The notes beneath the pieces are model-generated. The model ran no database searches, was not told the DNA's origin, and was given only the letters and a program-made list of their open reading frames with translations. Below are positions 53,444 to 61,927 of a stretch of DNA of 64,000 nucleotides, in pieces. How positions within the stretch are numbered: the first letter of the stretch is position 1; the number at the start of each line of letters is the position of its first letter. The stretch is from CAJQPP01 sp963793465 (GTDB taxonomy: Bacteria; Planctomycetota; Planctomycetia; Pirellulales; Pirellulaceae), in assembly GCA_963793465.1 (NCBI GenBank), contig CAWCAJ010000003.1, positions 186,001 to 250,000 of the forward strand, given 5' to 3'. Made by a program: the position numbers and the translations under genes.

Positions 53444-55300
53444 ATGGAAATCCGCTCTCTGATCACTGCCGCGGTGGCCGACTTTCGGCGTTGTTGGAAG
53501 TCCCTGATGGCCACCGATATCCTGTATAAGCTGATCGCCGTGGCCGTGCTCACGCCGCTGGTGACACTGCCCATGCAACTGGCATTCCGTACATCCAGCC
53601 AGTCCCTGGTGGCCGATCAGGACATTGTCTTTTTTTTCGCCCGCCCGATTGGCATTCTCTGTCTGATAGCCATGGGGGCATTGTGGATCAGCATCGCGGC
53701 TCTGGAACTGACCGCCCTGTTGGCAATTTTGACTCACGAGACCGCACCCACGGCCGGACCCTTGGCAGGTATTCGGTTTGCCTACAACCACAAGGTCGAG
53801 GTGCTGCGGGTCACTGCCCGCATGGTGATCATTGCCATTTGCTGGACCCTTCCTTTTCTGTTGATTGCCGGCCTGGTCTACCGCGGGCTGCTGACCACGC
53901 ATGACATCAACTACTATTTGCAGCAACGACCGGCCGAGTTTCAGTGGGCGGTGGCGGTGGGCGGCGTGCTGGCTCTGGTATGGGTGGGATTGGCCTTGCG
54001 GCTGGTTGCCAATTGGTTCTTTGCGGTGGCTTTGGTGGCGTTGGAAAAGGTTACCCCGGCGGAAGCCCTGTCGGAGAGTCGGAACCGAGCCAGAGGCAAT
54101 CGCCGCCAGATCGTAAGCTGGGTCGTTTCCTGGCTGCTGGCGACCGGCTTGTTCAGTCTGATGGCAACCAGCCTGGTCATGTGGATCGCCCGCTGGATCG
54201 TGCCCGGCCTGAAAGATTCGTTGAACTGGCTGACGCTGGCGATCGGTGCCGCCCTGTTGTGCTGGTTTGGTATCAACCTGTTGGTGTCCCTGCTGAGCCA
54301 GTCGACGTTTGCTGTGTTGTACTTCAATCTGTACAAAAGGCTGGCCCTGCCTGATCCGCAGATCCTGCGGGTTGCCGCTCAGGAAGTCGGCGAGACCGTG
54401 GCAGGGTCCCGGTTTCGCCTGACGCGGATACGCCTATTGGTTGGCCTGTTGCTGGCCGCCATCTTGGCGGTGATGACCGGCGCAACGTTCCTGAACGCCA
54501 CGCGGTTTGAGGACGATGTGCAGATCATTGCCCACCGCGGTTCCTCAGCCGCCGCGCCCGAAAATACGATGGCCGCCATCCGACAGGCGATCAAGGATGG
54601 CACGGATTGGGTGGAAATCGATGTCCAGGAAACCGCCGACGGAGAAATTGTGGTATTTCATGACAGCGATTTCATGAAGCTGTCCAACAATCCTCTGAAG
54701 ATCTGGGATGCCACCATGGCAGACCTGCAGGACATCGATATTGGAAGCTGGTTTGACCCGCGGTTCCGGGATGAACGCGTCCCCACGTTGACGGAGGTCC
54801 TGTTGGAATGCAAAGACAAGGTCCGGGTATTGATCGAGCTGAAGTATTATGGCCATGACGTGAATCTGGAAAAGCGGGTGGTCGAGGTCGTCGAAGCTGC
54901 AGGAATGGCGTCACAGATCGAGGTCATGTCCCTGAAACTGGATGCCGTCAACAAAATGAAAGACCTGCGACCGGATTGGAGGGTCGGTCTGCTGATGTCG
55001 GTCTCGGCGGGTAACATGCAATCCATCGCCGCCGATTTCCTGGGGGTCAACTCGTCGTTTGTGAACCGTCGGTTCGTGCGTTCCCTGCACCAAAAGGATA
55101 AAACTGTTTCCGTCTGGACCGTCAATGATGCCATTTCGATGTCCTCCATGATCAGTCACGGCGTCGACGGCTTGATCACCGATGTGCCCGACCTGGCGCG
55201 GATGGTCCTTGAACAACGGCAGACGATGTCGGTGGCCGAACGTCTGATGATCGAGTTATCCGAAGTCTTTGGCATTCCGCGGAAAACAGCCGATCAATAA
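53444..55300 (+). CDS. Glycerophosphodiester phosphodiesterase with N-terminal membrane domain
   Basis: The protein has 618 residues. The N-terminal ~340 residues hold about eight transmembrane segments of the GDPD membrane-domain type. The C-terminal TIM barrel (about 355-605) carries the catalytic HRGSSAAAPENTMAAIRQAI, WVEIDVQETADGEIVVFHDS (metal-binding Glu and Asp, second His) and VRVLIELKYYGHD. It hydrolyses glycerophosphodiesters to glycerol-3-phosphate and an alcohol, here probably at the membrane surface. It is divergent from the efflux operon, with a 236-bp gap. Confidence 0.93.
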   Translation: MEIRSLITAAVADFRRCWKSLMATDILYKLIAVAVLTPLVTLPMQLAFRTSSQSLVADQDIVFFFARPIGILCLIAMGALWISIAALELTALLAILTHETAPTAGPLAGIRFAYNHKVEVLRVTARMVIIAICWTLPFLLIAGLVYRGLLTTHDINYYLQQRPAEFQWAVAVGGVLALVWVGLALRLVANWFFAVALVALEKVTPAEALSESRNRARGNRRQIVSWVVSWLLATGLFSLMATSLVMWIARWIVPGLKDSLNWLTLAIGAALLCWFGINLLVSLLSQSTFAVLYFNLYKRLALPDPQILRVAAQEVGETVAGSRFRLTRIRLLVGLLLAAILAVMTGATFLNATRFEDDVQIIAHRGSSAAAPENTMAAIRQAIKDGTDWVEIDVQETADGEIVVFHDSDFMKLSNNPLKIWDATMADLQDIDIGSWFDPRFRDERVPTLTEVLLECKDKVRVLIELKYYGHDVNLEKRVVEVVEAAGMASQIEVMSLKLDAVNKMKDLRPDWRVGLLMSVSAGNMQSIAADFLGVNSSFVNRRFVRSLHQKDKTVSVWTVNDAISMSSMISHGVDGLITDVPDLARMVLEQRQTMSVAERLMIELSEVFGIPRKTADQ

Positions 55301-55410
55301 ATGGAAGATGCCGCCTCCCAGGTGCGGACCATGCAATCGATGGCGAATCCGGAACCCGACCGCTCCCCTCGAAACCCGAGTTCACCGCCAATCGACAAGC
55401 ACCACACGCA

Positions 55411-57306
55411 TTAGCCGGCCGGGGTGCCAGGGACTTCGACGAGGTATTCATAGCCTACGTCGACGGGGATCCCCAGCGGCAAACCCAAGCCCCAATAGAC
55501 CAGCAGGACGATCGTCCAGGTGATCAGGAAGGCGATCGAGTAGGGCAGCATCATGGCTGCCACGGTCCCGATTCCGGATTCCTTGACGTAGCGTTGGCAA
55601 AAAACGACAACCAGGGGGAAGTAAGGCATCATCGGCGTGATGATATTCGTTGTGGAATCACCGATCCGATAGGCGGCCTGGGTCAACTCCGGGGAGAGAC
55701 CGGCGTACATCAACATGGGAACAAAAATTGGGGCCAGCATGGCCCATTTGGCCGACGCGGAACCGATCAGCAGGTTGACCGAAGCGGCCAGGAAAATAAT
55801 CCCCAGCACCGTGACTGCCGGAGGGGCACCGGATTCCTTGATGAAGTTGGCGCCCTTCAGGGCCAGCAAGGTCCCAATCCCGGAATTCTTGAAAGCGGCG
55901 ATAAACAAGGCCGCAAAAAACACCAGCACCAGATAGTAAGCCATTGTGTGCATGGCTGCCGTCATGCCCTTGATGGCATCCCGATGACTCTTGAAATTGC
56001 CGGAGACATATCCATGCACCAAACCGGGAATCACAAACATAAAGAAGATCAGCGGCACGATCATCTTCATCAAGGGAGCACCCGGAATCCCCGATTTTTT
56101 TACGGGCGTGAGAGTGATCGATTGCTCCGCGCCGTCCCGCGAAATCACGAACTCCGCCGGTTTCGTCTTGCTGCGGTCACGGGTAAAGATTCTCCAAGCC
56201 TGAACGGTATCAAACGTGAGTGTCTGAGGCTGACCCTTGGCATCCGTTTGCAAGACCTTGACCAGTCGATCGCCGATTTGCAAACCAGCCGCCGCTGCCG
56301 GACCGGACACGGACTTCAATAAACCGGGATCCGTCTCATCAAACTCCATTCCGAAATCAGCCGCCGTGTTGACATAGGCCGTCAAAGAACCGTATTGATC
56401 CCGCAATGCGGAATTCTGAGGCCAGGCCCAGGCAACCAACACCACGCAACTCAACAGAATCGAAATCAAAGCCGCCCACATACCCAATCGTTCTCGCCCC
56501 GTCAGTTCGTCAAACTTGGGGATCTCATCGGGATCCCCATCGATGGGAGTTCCCCGCAAACGGGGTTCGATGATCTTGTCCGTCACGTACCAGCCGACGA
56601 CGATGATAAACAAACAGGAAAAAGCCGTGAACAAAATGTTGCACAGCGGATTCACGATGTAATCAGGATTGACCAGGTCGACACCCGTTTGCGTCAACGA
56701 CGACAACAACGGATCCAGACCCGAGACAATGAAATTGGCGCTGAAACCACCGGAAACCCCGGCAAACGCGCAGGCGATGCCTGCCAGCGGGTGTCGGCCA
56801 GCCGCATAGAACATCACGCCACCGATTGGAATCACCAGCACATATCCAGCGTCGGCAGCGGTGTGGCTGATAATCGCTACCAGTATCAACATCGGCGTCA
56901 AAAAACGGGCGGGGGTGATGTTCAGGAGCGACTTGAGGCAGGCGTTGATAAACCCCGAATGCTCGGCCACCCCAACACCCAGCAAGGCCACTAACACGAT
57001 GCCCAACGGTGGGAAAGTGTAAAACTCCTCCACCATCTTGGTCAGGAATTCAGCGAAATTGTCCAGCGTCAACATGTTCACGACCTGAACGGGTTCCGTT
57101 TCGCCCGGTTTGACCTCGGTGAACTCCATTCCGGACATCCAGGCGGAGAGGATCCAGGTGAGTATCAAACCGATCAGAAACAACACGGCGGGGTCAGGGA
57201 GCTTGTTTCCGGCCCATTCAATGAAATCCAGAATTTTGATGAGCACTCCACCAGGTTTTTCGCTGGCAATTTTCGGTTGGGCCGGCTTGGGATCAGCGTT
57301 GCTCAT
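55411..57306 (-). CDS. AbgT-family transporter with inserted PDZ-like domain
   Basis: The protein has 631 residues, some 120 more than usual AbgT transporters. It shows AbgT features: FIEWAGNKLPDPAVLFLIGL at the start, SGFINACLKSLLNITPARFL, HTAADAGYVLVIPIGGVMFY and the C-terminal ITPMMPYFPLVVVFCQRYVK. The family imports p-aminobenzoyl-glutamate or exports sulfonamides and antimetabolites. Between the segment ending VVLVAWAWPQN (~300) and IVPLIFFMFVIPGLVHGYVS (~412) lies an extra soluble domain. It has a PDZ look: SVSGPAAAAGLQIGDRLVKV, then FVISRDGAEQSITLTPV. The transport residues on both sides seem unaffected. It lies between convergent GDPD and a DUF1080 gene upstream. Confidence 0.88.
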   Translation of the reverse strand: MSNADPKPAQPKIASEKPGGVLIKILDFIEWAGNKLPDPAVLFLIGLILTWILSAWMSGMEFTEVKPGETEPVQVVNMLTLDNFAEFLTKMVEEFYTFPPLGIVLVALLGVGVAEHSGFINACLKSLLNITPARFLTPMLILVAIISHTAADAGYVLVIPIGGVMFYAAGRHPLAGIACAFAGVSGGFSANFIVSGLDPLLSSLTQTGVDLVNPDYIVNPLCNILFTAFSCLFIIVVGWYVTDKIIEPRLRGTPIDGDPDEIPKFDELTGRERLGMWAALISILLSCVVLVAWAWPQNSALRDQYGSLTAYVNTAADFGMEFDETDPGLLKSVSGPAAAAGLQIGDRLVKVLQTDAKGQPQTLTFDTVQAWRIFTRDRSKTKPAEFVISRDGAEQSITLTPVKKSGIPGAPLMKMIVPLIFFMFVIPGLVHGYVSGNFKSHRDAIKGMTAAMHTMAYYLVLVFFAALFIAAFKNSGIGTLLALKGANFIKESGAPPAVTVLGIIFLAASVNLLIGSASAKWAMLAPIFVPMLMYAGLSPELTQAAYRIGDSTTNIITPMMPYFPLVVVFCQRYVKESGIGTVAAMMLPYSIAFLITWTIVLLVYWGLGLPLGIPVDVGYEYLVEVPGTPAG

Positions 57307-57405
57307 GTGGGGATCCTGGGTAGAGGTTGAGGGCCAACAGGCTTGGTTATCGACGGCCTGTGCTGGATTGACTCCGCACCCAGGCGGACTCAGATCAGCA
57401 GGTCG

Positions 57406-58299
57406 CTATTTTGACCACCGCCGCCGCAGAAATAAAGTACGCTGCGGGGGACGGCCCCTGTCATGAAAACGCGGCCGGCAGGGACCCGCGAAATCACCGG
57501 TGGGCAAACCATCGCAGGCCGCAGGTGGAGTGACGACGCAGTGCTGAGGAATTCCAACATTGCCCACAGGCTGGTGGTTCCCAGGTGGAAACCCGGGGAG
57601 ACCTTCCCCGGCCAAACCAGCATCGCATTTCAGGGGTACCAACACAATCTGTCGAAACCAGACCGGGTTGCCATGATCCTGCAGAAAGATGCGTCCCTGC
57701 CGGTTGGCTCCAAACTGAGGCCGGTCGCGAAACTTGCTTTTGGCCACCTGCTGTTCCCATTGCTCGGATCCCACCTGCGTCTGCATCACCAGCACTCCGT
57801 CCAACCAGTGCTCCAGGCGGTTTCCACAAACAACGATCATTCCCTGGTGCCAAACGTCCGGTCCCGCGACTGGCTTGTGTGCCACCGGTGCGAAAATGTC
57901 GTACAGACTGGCCGCCTTGTTTCGTTCGACGGCATTTTGATCATCCAGAATCTGGTACTCGCACCCCAGCCAGGCATTGTCGTACTGTTTCACGCGATAC
58001 TTCAGGCCGCTGTTGCCACCCTTGGAAATCTTCCATTGAAAATAGAGCACAAAATCCCGCCAGGTGCCCTCGTGATACAGGTCCCCTCCACCCGACTGAC
58101 GCCACAATGCTCCATCCTGTACCACCCAGCCATCATGGGGTTGACCGTTGGCCTTGGTCCAACCGTGAGTCGATTGGCCGTCAAACAGGACCACGGGTTG
58201 GCCGGAGATGGGATGGGAGGCAGATTGGGCGGCCAGTGTTCCCGCCAGGCCAACGCACAGCAACCCACGGGATACCAAAGTCAGCAGGGTCCGGATCAT
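57406..58299 (-). CDS. Secreted DUF1080 (3-keto-disaccharide hydrolase-like) protein, C-terminally extended
   Basis: The protein has 297 residues. A signal peptide (LVSRGLLCVGLAGTLAAQ) precedes a concanavalin-like DUF1080 domain: VVLFDGQSTHGWTKANG, DGWVVQDGALWRQSGGGDLY, FVLYFQWKISKGGNSGLKYR, YEYQIL-type CEYQILDDQNA and GRIFLQDHGNPVWFRQIVLV. Family members cleave 3-keto-glycosides or bind glycans. The domain normally ends just after this last motif. Here about 73 further residues follow, rich in Pro, Gly and Arg and without secondary-structure character. Dropping one C of the CCCC run at 57635-57638 would place TGA immediately after VP, so a frameshift has probably removed the natural stop. 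Confidence 0.8.
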   Translation of the reverse strand: MIRTLLTLVSRGLLCVGLAGTLAAQSASHPISGQPVVLFDGQSTHGWTKANGQPHDGWVVQDGALWRQSGGGDLYHEGTWRDFVLYFQWKISKGGNSGLKYRVKQYDNAWLGCEYQILDDQNAVERNKAASLYDIFAPVAHKPVAGPDVWHQGMIVVCGNRLEHWLDGVLVMQTQVGSEQWEQQVAKSKFRDRPQFGANRQGRIFLQDHGNPVWFRQIVLVPLKCDAGLAGEGLPGFPPGNHQPVGNVGIPQHCVVTPPAACDGLPTGDFAGPCRPRFHDRGRPPQRTLFLRRRWSK

Positions 58300-58386
58300 T
58301 GAAATCACGGTTTCATACTCAGCGGGATCGAATCGGCTGGCTGCGAACGGCATGCGTCACTCGCTCGGGAACAGGGTATTTGAAGA

Positions 58387-58878
58387 TCAAAACAGGGGAG
58401 GTCGCCCCAACTGTCGCCGCACGACAGCCCATTGTCCGGCGTGCATCACCCAATGCGAATCCTGCATCACGAATGCGGTACCCCAATCCGGAAGGTAGGC
58501 ACGCATGGCCTCGGGTCCGGGATTGCTGAGTTCGGCGTCGCTCAATTTTTCCAGAGCTGCCAGGGTCCCAGCACGTTGTTGCTCAAAAACCTCCATCAAC
58601 TCTGCCTTGGAATGGAAAAACTGGCCATCGTTCTGGGCCGCCGTTTCTTTGCTGTACTTCGCGGCAAAGCCCTCTGGCAAAGCCGGCATGCTGCCCGGCA
58701 GACAGCCTTCAATGATGCTGTGTTCGGAGGCAATCAAGTGACCCACTTGCCACTTGATGTGATTGCATTCCGGGTGAGGTCGGTGCATCATCTCTTCGTC
58801 CGTCAGATCTTCCAGGTAGGCCATTGAAATCAACTTGCCCATGTCGATGGAGGCTTTGATGGCTGCGCGTGAGTCCAT
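58387..58878 (-). CDS. DinB-family four-helix protein
   Basis: The 163-residue protein has the DinB fold with three metal-binding His: one in CNHIKWQVGHLIASEH and others in QDSHWVMHAGQWAVVRRQLG near the C-terminus. Members are thiol-dependent or damage-inducible metalloenzymes of mostly unknown substrate. It stands between the PQQ-propeller gene and the DUF1080 gene on the same strand, with gaps of about 87 bp on both sides, so co-transcription is possible. Confidence 0.88.
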   Translation of the reverse strand: MDSRAAIKASIDMGKLISMAYLEDLTDEEMMHRPHPECNHIKWQVGHLIASEHSIIEGCLPGSMPALPEGFAAKYSKETAAQNDGQFFHSKAELMEVFEQQRAGTLAALEKLSDAELSNPGPEAMRAYLPDWGTAFVMQDSHWVMHAGQWAVVRRQLGRPPLF

Positions 58879-58943
58879 GGTTTTTCTTTCAAGCTAAAAA
58901 AAAGGGGATTAAGGGGGTGCTCGTGGAACGGTGGAGGGTCGAA

Positions 58944-58977
58944 ACGGGTCACTTCAGTAAACGGGTCACTTCAGTAA
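58944..58977. repeat. 17-nt tandem duplication carrying a stop codon
   Basis: ACGGGTCACTTCAGTAA occurs at 58944 and 58961. The copy at 58961 holds the last codons and TGA of the minus-strand PQQ-propeller gene; the other copy lies 3' of the stop. Confidence 0.95.
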
Positions 58978-60219
58978 GAATGCCGCGATTTGTCGTTGAT
59001 TCCGCACGACCAGGTGGTTTCCGACCAATGTCGGAAATGTCCAACCTTTCTCCGAATCAAGCACCTGCTGCTGCATGACCACATTCAATGACTCGGCGTC
59101 CGGTTCGGCGATCGCCAGGATACCCTTTTCATCCAACAGAAGCAGGCGACCATCAACGGCCAGAAAATTACTGATCCCAAAGCCGCGTTCCTTCCAGAGC
59201 ACCTTGCCCGCCGCCAAATCGAACGCGGTAACCAGTGGAGAGCGGGTCCCGCCGCTGGTTCCATACACCACGTCTGCCAGTCGAACCGCATTCGTGAAAC
59301 CGATCCCGGTGTTATCGATCGACCACAGGTTTTCATACTTCACGGCTGTGCCGCTGCGGCTGAACTGCAAGGCATGGGCCTGTTGAAAGGAAGCGACGAA
59401 CAGGACCTGGTTACTTGCATTCCAGACAGGAACAAAGGCATGCGTGTCCCATTGATTTTTCAGCGGAAAGGACCACAACTCCTGCCCATTGGTTGGATCG
59501 ATGCCAATCACGTTTTCGGTTAACGAAATCACCAACTGGTCCATGCCATCCACCGTGATCAACAGCGGCGTGCCATAACTGTTGGGGTAGTCCAATGCCG
59601 ACCAGGCAACGGTTCCGTCCTGGATGTTAAACGCTTTGATCGTCTGTCCGGCCCCGCCCACTGGCAGGATGATGTTTCCCTTGTAGAACAGGGGACTGGC
59701 TGAAAATCCAAAGCCCAAGGGGGTGGCATCGTGGTCTTTCCACAGGCTGCTTTGCCAAATCACTTCACCCGTGTCTTTGTCCAGGCAATGCAGGTTGCCC
59801 ACAAAGCCCACACTGATCAGGCGATCTTCCACAACGATGGGTGTCGAGTTGGGGCCTTTCCCGAAATCGGTGTCGGCCTCCTCCGGGATCGTGGCGTCGT
59901 AGCGATGTTCCCAGCGTGGGGTTCCGTCGGCAGCATTCAGGCACACCACGACTTCCTTATCGCCTTCGCGATACAAGGTGTACAGTCGATCGGTTTCATG
60001 CAGCACGCCGGAATATCCGCCCCCCAGATCACGTTTCCAGAGCTCTTGCAACTGCGGTTCCGCCGCCAGTTTCACGTCGGTCACGGTGAAGCTGCGGGCG
60101 TTGTCACCCCCCCACTGGGTCCACTGGTCTTGAGCGTTCACGGGTTCCGGCAGGTTCCCGACGAGGCCTGGCAGACAGGCACAAGCACTGATGGTGCAGA
60201 GCAACCGACTAAGACGCAT
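58966..60219 (-). CDS. Secreted PQQ-binding-like beta-propeller protein
   Basis: The protein has 417 residues with a signal peptide ending near PVNAQD. Propeller repeats with Trp/Gly motifs follow, for example DQWTQWGGDNARSFTVTDVK, VCLNAADGTPRWEHRYDA, CLDKDTGEVIWQSSLW and GIDPTNGQELWSFPLK. The pattern is that of PQQ-like/BamB-type propellers; nothing indicates that PQQ is bound or that it is an enzyme. AAGGA lies seven bases before ATG 60219. Planctomycetes encode many such proteins; the role is unknown. Confidence 0.88.
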   Translation of the reverse strand: MRLSRLLCTISACACLPGLVGNLPEPVNAQDQWTQWGGDNARSFTVTDVKLAAEPQLQELWKRDLGGGYSGVLHETDRLYTLYREGDKEVVVCLNAADGTPRWEHRYDATIPEEADTDFGKGPNSTPIVVEDRLISVGFVGNLHCLDKDTGEVIWQSSLWKDHDATPLGFGFSASPLFYKGNIILPVGGAGQTIKAFNIQDGTVAWSALDYPNSYGTPLLITVDGMDQLVISLTENVIGIDPTNGQELWSFPLKNQWDTHAFVPVWNASNQVLFVASFQQAHALQFSRSGTAVKYENLWSIDNTGIGFTNAVRLADVVYGTSGGTRSPLVTAFDLAAGKVLWKERGFGISNFLAVDGRLLLLDEKGILAIAEPDAESLNVVMQQQVLDSEKGWTFPTLVGNHLVVRNQRQIAAFLLK

Positions 60220-60352
60220 GACATTCCTTTTTGTAGTTCGACGGGAGTGGGTAGAGTCCGCCGATTATAAGTGCCCTGCCGGGAGGCCGTTTCGCGATCC
60301 GCTGGATTGCGCGAAATTTCACAAAGATTTTCGACGCTCGCGGAACCATCAA

Positions 60353-61897
60353 TCAATCGGCGCGCATCGATTCATCGATCGTCGGCGGTAAAGAAAATGG
60401 CTCTCGGCAAAAACTCCCGGACAGGACCAGTTGTTGAATCCGCTCGATATCTGGTGCGAACATCCGATCCCGGTCGTAGAAGGGAACCTGCTCGCGAATC
60501 AGCGAGTGCGCCAGCATCAGTGGCGGAGAAGTGCAAAGTGGCTTTCTGAAGTCGATCCCCTGCGCGGCTGCCAATAATTCCACTGCCACGATGGTGGCCG
60601 TGTTGCGAACCATGGGTCCCAGTCGGCGTGCCGCGAAGGTAGCCATGCTGACATGATCTTCCTGATTGGCCGACGTGGGCAGACTATCCACCGACGCCGG
60701 GTGGGCCAACGATTTATTCTCGCTGGCCAGGGCTGCCGTAGTCACCTGCGCAATCATGAACCCTGAGTTGACTCCACCCTCCTGGACCAGAAAGGGGGGC
60801 AGCCCACTCAAATGCGTATCCATCAACAGGGCCACGCGTCGTTCTGACAGGGCACCGATTTCCGCGATGGCCACGGCCAGGGCGTCGGCCACCAGTGCGA
60901 CCGGCTCGGCGTGAAAATTGCCTCCAGACAATACCGCATCCTCATCGGCGAACACCAAGGGGTTATCCGAAACGGCATTGGCCTCCCGTTGCAGGACCCC
61001 GGCCACATAGCGAATCTGATCCAGGCAGGCGCCCATCACCTGGGGTTGGCACCGCAACGAATAAGGATCTTGTACTTTCTCGCATTCCGTATGTGAGTTC
61101 CGGATCTGGCTGCCTTCCAGTAACCGCCGGTAGACCTTGGCACAATCCTGCTGGCCAGGATGCAAACGAACCTGGTGGATTCGCGGATCAAAGGGCGCAT
61201 CACTGCCCAGGGCCGCATCCACGCTCATCGCGCCAGCCACCATGGCGGCCGAGAACACGTCCAGCACTCCAAACAACCCATGCAAGGCCAATGCCGTGGA
61301 GACCTGGGTTCCATTCAACAACGCCAGCCCCTCTTTGGGATCCAGGGACAGGGGGGGTAGTCCGATTTTCCGCAGACCGGCGACGGCGGGCATCAGTTGA
61401 CCGGCCAGCGCAACCTGACCCTCACCAATCAACGCGCAGCTGAGGTGAGCCAGAGGAGCCAGGTCGCCCGAGGCGCCCACGGAACCCTGTGAAGGGATCT
61501 GCGGCAGCAGGCCGGCATTCAACATCTTCAACAGGTAGTCGATCACCAACGGTCGTACGCCGGAGTGGCCGCGGGCCAGCGAATTGACCTTCAACAGCAT
61601 GATCAGCCGCACCACGTCATCGTCCAGGACGGGGCCCGTCCCGGCTGCATGCGACAACACCAGATTGACCTGCAATTGTCGCAGGTCCGCGGCCGAGATT
61701 CTCTTTTGTGCCAGTAATCCGAATCCCGTGTTGATGCCGTACACTGTGCGGTTCTGTTCAAGGATTTTCAATACGGTCCCGTGGGCCGCTTCGATGGCTG
61801 CCTGACAACCGTCCACCAACTGGAATTGGCATTCTCGACCAACGCTGGAGCGGATTTCACTCAGCGTCAATTGACCTGGGTTGATAAGGAAGTTCAT
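60353..61897 (-). CDS. hutH: Histidine ammonia-lyase
   Basis: The 514-residue protein is full length for HutH, which converts L-histidine to urocanate and ammonia. The MIO prosthetic group forms from Ala142-Ser143-Gly144 in GSVGASGDLAPLAHLSCALI. The catalytic Tyr53 is in TVYGINTGFG. GAASGNFH-like GGNFHAEPVALVADALAVAI, and QEDHVSMATFAARRL complete the active site. It lies 30 bp downstream of hutU in the same operon. Confidence 0.96.
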   Translation of the reverse strand: MNFLINPGQLTLSEIRSSVGRECQFQLVDGCQAAIEAAHGTVLKILEQNRTVYGINTGFGLLAQKRISAADLRQLQVNLVLSHAAGTGPVLDDDVVRLIMLLKVNSLARGHSGVRPLVIDYLLKMLNAGLLPQIPSQGSVGASGDLAPLAHLSCALIGEGQVALAGQLMPAVAGLRKIGLPPLSLDPKEGLALLNGTQVSTALALHGLFGVLDVFSAAMVAGAMSVDAALGSDAPFDPRIHQVRLHPGQQDCAKVYRRLLEGSQIRNSHTECEKVQDPYSLRCQPQVMGACLDQIRYVAGVLQREANAVSDNPLVFADEDAVLSGGNFHAEPVALVADALAVAIAEIGALSERRVALLMDTHLSGLPPFLVQEGGVNSGFMIAQVTTAALASENKSLAHPASVDSLPTSANQEDHVSMATFAARRLGPMVRNTATIVAVELLAAAQGIDFRKPLCTSPPLMLAHSLIREQVPFYDRDRMFAPDIERIQQLVLSGSFCREPFSLPPTIDESMRAD

Positions 61898-61927
61898 GTT
61901 CTGCAGATTGGCGACTTTCGAGGCCTG

